Below, piece after piece: positions 42,590-53,108 of a stretch of 64,000 nt of DNA. Each line of letters begins with the position of its first letter. Position 1 is the first letter of the stretch. The stretch is from Eupeodes corollae (lineage: Eukaryota; Arthropoda; Insecta; Diptera; Syrphidae), in contig NC_079147.1 in the NCBI RefSeq assembly GCF_945859685.1, positions 215,701,578 to 215,765,577 of the forward strand, read 5' to 3'. The notes under the pieces were generated by a model that made no database searches, had not been told where the DNA came from, and saw only the letters and a list, made by a program, of their open reading frames with translations. Made by a program: the position numbers and the translations under genes.

Positions 42590-43030
42590 CCGAAAAATTT
42601 TGAGAAAAATCGAATTGACAGTTTTTTGACAAAAAATAAAAACCTTAACAAAAGAAATATTAAAAGTAAGTAAAAAATGATTTTCGACTCATATAATTTT
42701 TCAAAACTTTGAGATATTGGCTTTAAGCTACTTTTATCTTTTAAAAAATATTGTTCTCAATATTCAATCAAATTTTGAGAAAAACCGAATTGACGGTTTT
42801 TTTACATAAAATAAAAACTTAAAAGAAAATTTTACAAAATACCTTTTGTAAACTTAAAGATTTTAGCTAGCAGCTAATTTTTACTTACATGAATATTGTC
42901 TTTAATATTTAAAAAAAAATCGAATTGACAATTTTGTGACAAAAAATAAAAACCTAAACCAAAAAATTAATAAAAGTTGGTAAAAATTGAATTTCGCCTC
43001 AAATATCTTTTCAAAATTAATGTTTGGTTC
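42590..43030. repeat. Three degenerate copies of an AT-rich repeat unit
   Basis: The words AAATCGAATTGACAGTTTTT and GACAAAAAATAAAAACCTTA recur at about 42608, 42782 and 42918 (ACCGAATTGACGG in the second). Each is followed by a run of AAAAG/AAATA words and a segment like ATTTTTCAAAACTTTGAGAT. The spacing (about 175 and 136 bases) is irregular, so it is an eroded tandem array rather than a clean satellite. Confidence 0.7.
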
Positions 43031-45694
43031 TTCATGTCTCTCAACTTAATTTCATTTATTCAACTTTTAAAAACTTTAAGAAATGCTACTTTTAAACATT
43101 TGTTTTCGACCAAAATCTATTTAACAAAACTAGATTTTTAAACTAAACTATTTCTTCATATGAAAAATATTTAGGAATAATTTAACAGACAACTTTTTTA
43201 ACCCAACATAAAAACTTTTAAGCAAGACAAATCGACAGAGGGGATGGGAAGTTATCAGTGTGGGTCGCATCCCAGCCTCTGTTTTACTATTGAAATATAG
43301 TGTAGTCTTACAAAAATATTTTCTATACTCGAAATTTATATTGAAAGTCATACACGTATTTGACTGTTCTTAAAACTGATTGATCTTTGTCTCTATATTT
43401 TTGTTATAAAAATAGTAATTTTTTGAATTTTTTAGGTATAAAATAAATTTGTCGATGTCTTCTTTATGGTTTCTGGTCATTTCATTTTTTATTAAATTAT
43501 CTTCTATTTCCTCGAAACATTTTTATTTAAATAAAGGAGGCTAGAGTTTAACTTACTTAACAACTACGAGATATTGGTTCAATTAAAACTTATAGTAAAG
43601 TATATTTTAGTCTTGCGAACTCAAATTCATCCCAAAGTTCTCCAATATGGAACAATGGTTTTCGCTCACTTCAATGAACCAATTTTATTTTATTATATAT
43701 GTAACAATTTATAATTTAATGAAAAAAAGTTATTAACAAATTAATTTAAAGGATGAAAGGTATATTTTGATCGATTTTCAACATTATTCACTAATTTAAT
43801 TATGCTCGAAAAGAAAATAATTAATGAACAACCATCAAGCTATTTTTTTTTTTCAATATTCTTTGTAAGTCATTAAACTGATTAAATCCAATCCAAAAGC
43901 CACCGAATCCAATTTATAGAACTTCGATAATATTATGTATAAAAGGTATAATTGTTACAACTATGTAAAAATAAAATAACAATTAAATTTTTATTTTTTT
44001 ATTTATTGAAACAAAAAAATATTATTTAACATTTAGTTTGTACACCCACTCCTGATGCCTATATTCTTGTTTATATATTGTTAACTTTTGAATCAAAATA
44101 TGCCAGTAACTTATTCCATTGTACTAATTGATTTTAATGTTTACAACACTAATTGGATTGTAATTCAATTAAAATAAAAAAATTAACCTTAAATGATTTA
44201 ACGTTAATATTCATCGTTTCGGAATATGCCGGGGCTTTTGTTCAGAATATTATAGGTCATAAAAGAGATTATGATTTAAGGTCATTTAAGTAGGAAGTGC
44301 TTAAAATATTATTCAGAATTCTTTACGTTCCAATGATGCGGTGCGGTGGTTAATTCATTAATTTCACTTAAAACGTCCCTCGGTATAATTATGTGCAGTA
44401 TATTAAAAAGGGTATAATCAATAGTAATGATTGATTAATGATTGCAAAGTCGAGTAGCAGTCGCAGAAGAAACTCAGTTTAGAAAAGGTAGATCAAGCAA
44501 TCCTCTAAAAAAAGACTCATTAAAGCTAAGTTTTCAAATCAAAATACAGTAAAATTAATAAAAGGCAGCAAAATGGCATCAAAAGTACCCACTTCCAACA
44601 GTTTTCAAAGTTAAATTTGTATTGACTTTCTCCTTGAGTGCTATTTGAAATAAATTTTTGTGTGCTTCCTTTGCTTCTTATCCAAATTCTAGACACACAA
44701 ACACACATACACACACACATACATAAAAAAGTAATTAATTTTTTTGTTTTAGGTATTCCGTATCCTCTTGTTGGAAAGGAAAACTCTCTCACATCCTTTT
44801 CGGTCAATGATTTCCTTCCGGTCGTTAATTTCCAATCTTTACACAATTTCTTGGTGTGTACGATGGTCGTGGTCTGGCAGCTCTGCTCAGTGCTCATTGA
44901 GTGGGCCAATTCAACCCGCACATCCTCTGAGTGAACCTTAACGTCGCTCGTCGCTCTTCGTCGTCGTCCGTTCGGTTACAAGTTGCTCGTCGAGTAGTAG
45001 TAGACGTAGTGCGTATAATTATTTGCTCAACATTTTCCACTTTTTTGTTTGCAGGCTTCCGAACAGGATCTCCACACTCATTACGTCTTATAGCTTTTGT
45101 AATGTTGCTGCACCCTCTATACGAGTTTATATGTAATATGTATGAACGTCAGACCAAGAAAGGAAAATAATAATAAAAAAAAAGAAAGTCCAACAAACCG
45201 TTAGTTGCATACCTACATACCTACCTACTGTGCAAGCGGTTTTAAGGATTTTATGTTCAAATTGTTTTTGTTTTCTTAACAGCCAGCTCTGGTTAGGTTT
45301 GCGTAGCAGGACTAAAAGAATGGCATGGCGTATATTCTTATAGTCAAATTGCTAATGACGATGATGGGTTGGAAAAAATTCGTGTGTGTGTGATGATGGG
45401 GCTGCAGGTTGCGCGTTAACGAAATAAATATTTCATGACTTTGATAAAGTGGAATCGCGAGGCGACACACAATCTTAGAAAGCCAAGCATGTAACATTGG
45501 CGTCAAAAGAAACTTACTGCAGAATAAGTACAAAATGGGGACTACTGTTGAGGGTGGCGCAGGAAAGTAGGTATAGGAGTGTTTATAAAGTATCCTTATC
45601 GCTACTGCAGCAACTAACTAAACAATTTATTGTCAGAGCTGCCGAAAGTACTTATAATTTCTTTTTGTCTCCTAGATTTCTGATGATATAGTAT
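43031..45694. other. AT-rich stretch without recognised gene
   Basis: No gene. A small imperfect hairpin is present at 43231-43283 (ACAGAGGGGATGGG against CATCCCAGCCTCTGT). Positions 44692-44722 are a CA-type microsatellite. The segment 44930-45020 is GC-richer with CGTCGCTCGTCG-type words, as often seen in fly 5' UTRs or promoters, but no transcript structure could be proposed. Confidence 0.5.
44692..44722. repeat. CA-type microsatellite
   Basis: ACACACAAACACACATACAC and further ACACACATAC words form a short, interrupted dinucleotide repeat with no coding context. Confidence 0.8.
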
Positions 45695-46207
45695 TGGTAG
45701 CACATTTGCACATAATTCGAATCGAAGAAGAGAGTGAAAACATCATAGTAGAACCGCATTCAATGCTGCGTGTAAGAAAGGACGACTTCTAAGGACTGCA
45801 TAACGTTGACGAAACAACCCAAATTTAGCTGTGTGGTAGTATTATATATTCAATGTACGAGTAGGCTACGCAAGCAAACAATCTTGTCTTTCCAACCTAG
45901 ACGAAGATTGTAATATCAAAGCTGAAGTCGAACAAAACCACGGCAGCTGATGGCTTAAATGACGAGCTTTTTAATATGTACCTGGACTATGAGCAGGCAC
46001 TAACTTATTAATCAAATATTTTCAGGAGTTTTTATTTCCTCGATACTGAAATAAGGAGAACCTCGTAACTGTACCAACTTTAGATAAATCAGTCTTGTTG
46101 TCATTGCATACAACATTATCTCTGCCAGCTTCAACAGCTTGATAGGTTTTAGACTTATAAAATACGCATTACGACAGGTCTGACAAAAAAAAACACCTAA
46201 CAATTTT

Positions 46208-48651
46208 TATCGATTTCGCTGCGGAGCGTGACGTTCTGGTAGCTGGTACGCAGTTCACACATCTCAATATCCACAAGGGAACATGGAAATCTCCTGATCA
46301 ATCAACTGTCAACCAGATTGACCACATTGCGATCGACGCACGACACTTCTCCATTATAAAGGATATCCGAACATTCTGAGGGGCCAACATTGACTCGGAC
46401 CACTACCTCGTTGTAGACAAGGTACGGCTACGGATATCCCGATCCAAGCTAAAACAAGGAAGTTCTGTGAGAAGATTCGACATTAGACGGCTACAATCGC
46501 AAGAGACTGCCATGTCCTTTTCCGATCGAGTCTTTAATAACCTCTTAAGGAGTCCTATGCTTCCTGCATTAAGCATTGAAAACCAGGCAACATTGCCTTG
46601 CATTCACCAGCGATGCCGCCTTTGAAGTGCTAGGTTTCACATAGAAACCACAGTAAAACCCCTAGTTTAACGACGAATGCCGGCAAGAGCACGCAGCGAA
46701 ACAGCAGACATACAAAACGGTGCTGCACAAAAGTACCACAGCTGCTCGCGAGTTTTACGAACAGAAGAGGAGAGATGAACACCGACTTCTTAGATGGAAA
46801 AGCATGCGAGCGATCGAGAAGATAGAGAGATGTCACAACAGGAATGAGATTCGTAACTTTTACCAAAAAGTCAAAAAAGAACTCCAAAGGATACAAGCCA
46901 TGAAGCGAAGCCTGTAAAGACGATCAGGGGAACATCGTAGAAAGACCCCTGTCTATTTTGAGAATATGGAAAGATCACTTCTCCAAATTATATAACGGCG
47001 ATGACGAACCGAATTCTGATGTAAGGGAGATAGAACCACTCAACCTAGGCGACGCAGGTTAACCATTCCGCCTTACCGACCACGACGAAGTGAAGATAGC
47101 TATATCCACACTGAAGTCAAACAAAGCAGCTGTAGCTGACGGCATTGCTACCGAACTCTTTAAAGCAGCAAGCGATGACCTAGTAGGGAGCATGCACCAA
47201 CTCATCTGCAAAATATGGTCGGAAGAAACCCTCTAATTTGCGCCAACTACAGAGGCATCAGTCACCTTAACATTGCATACAATCTTCTCTGTCGTATTAT
47301 GTGAACGTCTGAAGCCGTTCATCAACAACCTCATAGATGCTTATCAGTGCAAATTCAAACCAGGAAAGTCCACTATCGACCAGGCAGATCTTGGAAAAAA
47401 CCAAGGAACTTCAAATCGCTACTCCCCATCCTTTTATCAATTTTAAAGTCGCGTATGACAGCATCTACAGGGAAGAGCTCTACAGAGCAATGTCTAGTTT
47501 TGGCATCCCTGCCAAACTTATCCGTTTGTGCAGAATGACGATGGAGAAGCCCGCTGCTCTATCAAGGTCGGCAAATATCTCGATGATGCATTCGATGTCA
47601 AAAAAGGTTTTAGACAAGGCGATGCACTGTCATGCAACTTCTTCAACATCGTTCTGGAAAGAATTGTGCAAAAATCAACCGTCAACACTGGAGGCACAAT
47701 CTTCCAAAGGTTCATCCAATTTCTCGGATACGCAAATGATATTGATATAATTGGAAGATCAAAGCGTGATGTCAGTGGAGCGTTTTTGAGCATTGCGAGG
47801 AAAGCGAAGAAGATGGGTTTAGAGATCAATGAGGGCAAGACCAAGTATATGCTGTCATCAAAAAAGGACACTGAACGACGACGTCTTGGACAAAACGGCA
47901 CCATGGACAGCTATAACTTTGAGGAAGTTAAGGACTTTGTCTACCTAGGCACCGCTATTAATGCAGACAACGACACCAGCGCTGAAATCAAACGAAGAAT
48001 AACTCTTGCAAATCGCTGCTTCTTTGGACTTAGAAGGCAATTGAGAAGTAAAGTCCTCTCTCGAGCATGTAAAATCACTATCTATAAGATACTCATCATC
48101 CCGGTTCTCATATATGGCGCTGAGGCCTGGACCCTGTCAAAGAAAGATGAGAGCGTATTAGGATGCTTCGAGAGAAAAATTCTTCGGGTGATTGTTGGTC
48201 CCGTACGCATAGATGGAGAATGGAGGAGAAGATATAACGACAAACTATACGGGCTGTACAGCGACACTGACCTAGTTAGCAGAATTAAAGTCTAACGGCT
48301 TAGATAGCTGGGTCATGTAGAGCGAATGGACATCAACGCTCCAGCCCGGAAGGTCTTCGAATACAATCCCAAAGAACGGCGCAGTAGAGGAAGACCGCGA
48401 CACTGACCTAGTTAGCAGAATTAAAGTCCAACGACTTAGATGGCTAGGTCATGTAAAGCGAATGGACATCAACGCTCCAGCATGAAAGGTCTTCGAATCC
48501 AATCCAGAGGGACAGCGCAGTAGAGGAAGACCGTGATTTAGACGGCGCACCCAGGTGGGAGAGGATCTCAACCAACTTGGCGTATGACGCATGTTGGTTG
48601 AGGCCCAGGTCCACTCCGGACTGTAGCGCCACTTTAAGTAAGTAAGTAAGC
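46208..48651 (+). mobile_element. RTE-clade element, copy 2, 5'-truncated
   Basis: The copy begins inside the endonuclease (FAAERDVLVAGTQFTHLNIH) and runs through the linker and polymerase to the 3' tail TAGCGCCACTTTAAGTAAGT at 48627-48650. The polymerase has YREELYRAMSS, KKGFRQGDALSCNFFNIVLE and, in 47528-48295, LGYANDIDIIGRS, where YADD has become YAND. Frameshifts also occur near 46575, 47230 and 47390. It is otherwise close to copy 1. A 136-base tandem duplication (48261-48532) lies near the 3' end. The copy cannot encode an active enzyme. Confidence 0.9.
48261..48532 (+). repeat. 136-base tandem duplication inside RTE copy 2
   Basis: The segment starting GCGACACTGACCTAGTTAGC at 48261 is repeated from 48397. 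The two units cover the WLGHVERMD and RSRGRPR coding part and differ at several positions (for example GTCTAACGG/GTCCAACGA), so either the duplication is not very recent or it joined two diverged copies. Confidence 0.85.
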
Positions 48652-49445
48652 AATATGTATCGATTTACTGAACGCATATGATAGCATCTAAAGGAAGAAC
48701 TGTAAAGAGCCATGTCTAGTTTTAGCCAATATTTGTGTAGAGGATAGCCATGGAGAATTCACGCTGTTTTTTAAAATTGGAACAAGCTTGACAGAAAGTT
48801 TTGATCAAAACAGGCTTTAGACAAGAAAATGCTCTATGGATGGCATGTGAATATTTTCTTATCGTTCTTTAAAGCATACTACAGAGCTCCCACGTCAACA
48901 TCAGAGGCATCATCTTTCAAAAATCTGTGTGACTACTGCATCTGTATCAGATCCGTAAAGCGGTTAACACCAAAATCGAATTTTGAAGTTCTTATGAAAT
49001 TCAATTCAGAAATTTAGGGCTCTTTTTGTGCTAATTTAGTGCTCTATCCCGACTTGGTTCAAAAGTAGCTAAGGATTTTGTACACTTTTGATAAGTTAGG
49101 CCATCTTTCCAACAAACATATTGTCACTATATTAGACCAAATTCATCCCATCCCGATATAGGGTGCTTCTTGGCTTATTTCAAGAGAACAATTCTTCACG
49201 TTATCTAAGGTCTCATATGTATGTAAACTGTACAGTGACATAGGCTTAGCCAGAAGGATAAAAGCCCAAAGACTGAGGTGGCTGGGTCACTTACAGAGCA
49301 TGAAAAACAATGTCCGGAAAGTTTTCGAATCCAAAGTTGAAAATGACCTCACCGTACTTAGAATGAGCAGAAGCAAGCTAGCTTAAAACCGAGCTAGATG
49401 GAGAAGTTTTTTTTCTGTGAGGCCTAAGGCCTGGATCACTACAAA

Positions 49446-51835
49446 CCGCTTACAATTATTTATTGTATTTTGTTAGTTCTGAACTTTTGAATTTTTATAC
49501 ATAACGATTATAAACCTAACAAGTATTTCCTTAAGACATTTAAATAGAATTTTGAATCAGAAGCTCTCTCCAAACGAATTTGTTTTTAACTTCCCCATTA
49601 AAAAAGTACCAACATTGAGTTTTTCTTACAAAAGACAGCACTGCACTTCTGATGCTACCTCCCCTCTAAACATCTTGCAGAAAAATTTAAATCTAATAAG
49701 CCTGACAGTAGTTCGTTGTTCCGTTTGAGATTGTGGGTGGCGCTGGCGATGAATAAGTTTTTGGTTGATTTATTTATTCTTAGCGCCATCAGCTCCTCGA
49801 ACGCATTATTTGTCCTTTCTCATTTTGGCCATTTGCCAGAATTAATTATTCGTATATGCGTAATAAATATACACCTATAGCTGATGGTCCTCTACAATAT
49901 TCTTCCTATTTTTCTGTCTACAAGTTAAAAGCAAGAGTCGTTGGAGTGTATACTGTATAGGTACTATTCAAAACGTGACGCCTGTGTGGTCTGGTTGCAT
50001 TTAGATAACACTTAAAAGAGAAATGAGTATTTGCTTATTTGTTTTTTTTTTTTTTAAATTAAAGTATATAACTGTATACACCATACAAATTCAAAATATA
50101 TGTTCGTAGTAAAAGGATTGAGAACGCGGTAATTGTTTGTATTTTGTTCTTTGTACAGAGTACGAGCGTGTGGGGGAAAGCAAATTGATGACCTGACATT
50201 AAGTTTAAATAATGGAAGCATTTTATATACATTAAAAGAGCGAATGGCGACTTGACAAATACGAGTAATGCAAAGGATAGCAGCATAGTTTTATGTAATA
50301 AATTCTTAAAGTTATGTAATGTGTAATGTGAGAGGTGATGTGAAATTTATTAATAAATGTTGATTTTAGGTTAATTCATCAAGAGTGAAAGTTTTGTAAA
50401 TCTTAATTTGTTTAAAATGTTCAGCATTCAATAGCTTTTCTTCGATACATTTTCAAACGACATTAAGGAGTTATCAAAGTATGTCATGGTGAACAAGAAC
50501 AATAAGTATAAATTAGGTTTGTTCTTTCAAAATTCAAAGCACATCTTCTTTAAAAATCTTGCCATCTTTTTACAATTTAATAAAGCTAAGGTCGTGAAAG
50601 AGCTGCTTTATCTCTTATTTCTATGACATCGGTAGAATTATTCACATAAGAGCAGTGGATGGAATGCTCAAATCAAAAGTTGGGAATTCCAATTAATAGG
50701 TCCGTTTAAGCGCAGTTGCTCTGTTTTCAAGAACTGTCACATTACAGATTCGGACTCGTTTTTGTTTAAAAAAGGAAATGAAGAAAATACTAGTTGCTAG
50801 TTAACAAAGGCAAAATATTTAAAAATATTTTGCAAACTAGCCAATTGGTAACCCCTTAACAATAGGTTGTTTAAAATTTTTCGAAATTGTAAATGGAACC
50901 CATTTGAGGACATAGTTGAATATCAATAATACGGTAGATTATTGCAAATATGTAGGACAACTTCGGTATTTAAGTTGTCCAGTTCTATAAGCATCAGAGC
51001 ATGGCTGTTCATAACCATAGCTTTTATGATGATAAGACAAAATTTGCTTTGTATCTCAAATTGGGACAAAAGTGTTGAAAAAAAGGAACGTTGCAAAACT
51101 AAACTTAAATTGGTTTGGTTATTTAATGTATAGAATAAGAAATTCAAAAACTCACTTTTTAAAAACCTTAATTAATTTTTTATTAAGAGTAACCAAACAA
51201 AATTACCAACTTTTCAGATTTGTTAGCGTATTGATATTTTGGTTAAAGTAATTTCTTACAATTTTGAAAAATACTCAAAAAAAAAAACAGCTTAACTTTG
51301 ATTTTCTATATCAACGTGCTTATCTATCAAACTCTACGTACTAAAATCGTGGCCTTTTTTCTGTATTTTTTTTTTTCGGGGGGACATTTTGAAAACTAAG
51401 CTAATATCACAGGGTTTGAATTATAACATACATTTTATTCATGGCTCAGATGATGATGATATGACAATATTTGTTTAAATCTTTTTTATTGTTTTCAGTT
51501 CAGGAAAATACGCAAACTTAATGTACTGGTATTATCTTGACAGCATAGTAACTGAGAGTAGTTTAAAGGCGGTCTCTGGGATAACGTCCGTGACCATAAT
51601 GTCCATATGGGCCACAAGCATGGACAAACGGACAAAGGGTTCATGGACTTTCGCCCATTTTCCGAATTTCACGTCGAAAGTGAATTAAAATCACTTTTTA
51701 ATTTCACGTGAAATAAAATTGCATGTTCTTCAATTCGATCGATTTCGAAAACTTCGAAATTGCTTCGAACTGTCAGAACGGAAGGATCATCCATTTTTAT
51801 TTTGTTTCTGAAGTAAATTGTTTGCTGTTTTGAAG
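49446..51835. other. AT-rich stretch without recognised gene
   Basis: No domain-bearing frame. The last 250 bases (from about 51570) are less AT-rich. They contain ATTTCACGTCGAAAGTGAAT and AATTTCACGTGAAAT, an imperfect inverted pair at about 51667 and 51700, and lie just before the open frame at 51836, so they may be its promoter or a transposon end. Confidence 0.45.
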
Positions 51836-51952
51836 ATGGATACAATATTATTGGGAGTTTTAAGTGAAAAGAAGGAAGAAGAACTCAAGAGGAAAAATAA
51901 GAAGACGAATTTAGCGAGACAAATCAAATATATTGGATTTAGCTGGCACAAT
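51836..51952 (+). CDS. Possible first coding exon, unknown protein
   Basis: A Met codon at 51836 opens 39 codons: MDTILLGVLSEKKEEELKRK followed by a basic segment with ARQIKY and ending FSWHN. GTAAGT, a perfect splice donor, begins at 51953; read through, the frame would stop at 51964. The acid/base-rich start MD..L...SE..EEEL.RK is reminiscent of the N-terminus of some Harbinger transposases, but this is only suggestive. No second exon is seen before the Jockey B fossil at 52000. It could be an exon of a host gene that continues beyond, a transposon exon, or chance. Confidence 0.3.
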
Positions 51953-51999
51953 GTAAGTGTGTGAAAATTATGTAATTTTTTTTTTAATTAGCGAACTCT

Positions 52000-53108
52000 A
52001 AAAGGGTTATGTACACCATTAATATGCCAAAGACGCAGTGTGAGCATTTGGAAAAGAGGAGCGGGTTGGAGGAGGTGTCGATGCACATTGATTTTTAATT
52101 AATGAACATAACAATGACAGAGAAAGATAGAACGTGTAAAGACATTCCACATTCGCGTAGTACGGCTTAAAAATGAATCTCTGTACTTCATAGTACGGCC
52201 GAAGTTGGGCTCGAGGGTAAACTGATGGGTACTCCTAGGAGCGCGGGTATTACGGTTAAATTGTTTGAGGGGAAGAATGCAACTGGCTATTTGACTAGAG
52301 TAAAGAAACTTTTAGTCAATATTCAAGTGACGTAAACGAGTTGATGATGTTCATATCACCAATCAATTTTAAAGCTCTTCTTTAAATACTGTCCAAGAGG
52401 CATCAATAAGTTACAAGTTTCACTCACGGATAGTGGCAAAGAGGGTATATCTCGCTTTAAAGATTCAAGACAGCATTGGGTTTTCGAACTATTAAACTCC
52501 ACGAGTTTTTTATTCCCCATTATACAATTCTGTGTAGGTCGGAATTTAATGGAAGAGATTATTTTTAGAAATGAGGAAAAGGGTCGGAGACAAACAGAGC
52601 CCTAGGGCGCACCGGCATTTATATTATGACTTGCATCTGTCAGAAACAACTTGTTTAGAACGGAAAGAAAACTTATAATCGATAGAAGAAGAGATTCGTC
52701 AATACCAATAGCACGCATTTTCGACAAAAGAGCAAGATGTCTAACTTTATCAAATGCCTTTGAAATATCAAGTGCAATTATCCTCTTTCTCCAAAACGAT
52801 GTAGAATTGTTTCACTGTTGAGTGAGATGAACCATGAGATCACCAGTAGGCCTATTGCTACGAATGCCGAATTGCCGGTCATTCAGAAGCTTCCGTTCCT
52901 CAAGATATATATTAAGCTGATTATTAATCAGCGTTTGCATGATCTTGGAAAGAAGAGACGTTAGTGGTATTGATCGATAATTTGTGGGAGATGAAGATTC
53001 GTCTTTTTTGGGATTTGGCTGAGCAAATGCAGAACGAGCCCAGAAAAATAGGAAAGATGAAAAAGTACACAGTGGTTTATCTAGCGTAAGGGAACACCTC
53101 TTCAAAAT
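52000..53108 (-). mobile_element. Jockey/CR1-like family B, copy 3
   Basis: From 53105 the minus strand reads SAFAQPNPKKDESSSPTNYR, SLLSKIMQTLINNQLNIYLE and RKLLNDRQFGIRSN, the start of the polymerase. After breaks come the AFDKVRH-like finger (about 52770) and decayed palm around 52580-52620. The C-terminal end is near 52140-52260 (FTLEPNFGRTMKYRDSF-like) and the 3' UTR AAAAGGGTTATGTACACCAT at 52000. It is more eroded in the centre than copies 1 and 2; the FADD box is not readable. Confidence 0.75.

Larger units (their letters stand above)
45695..49445 (+). mobile_element. Old, diverged RTE copy 3, interrupted by copy 2
   Basis: The left piece, 45700-46010, reads EESENIIVEPHSMLRVRKDD and then ISKLKSNKTTAADGL and ELFN, the linker and start of the polymerase. 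The right piece, from 48652, reads NAYDSI (compare FKAAYDSIYR), then SLTESFDQN (TDAFDVKK region), and near 49230-49410 RRIKAQRLRWLGHLQSM and VRKVFES, the RTE C-terminus. About 110 codons of the polymerase between them are missing or unreadable. Copy 2 sits between the two pieces, so copy 3 is older. It is much more diverged from copy 1 than copy 2 is. Confidence 0.7.

Noticed and set aside
42590..43030. CRISPR-like array
   Set aside because: Units are AT-rich, irregularly spaced and degenerate, in an animal genome with no cas genes; better explained as an eroded tandem repeat.
44638..45170. Possible 98- and 79-codon genes
   Set aside because: The frames include a CA microsatellite and a CGTCGT-rich tract; opposite-strand frames are equally open, so coding is not supported.
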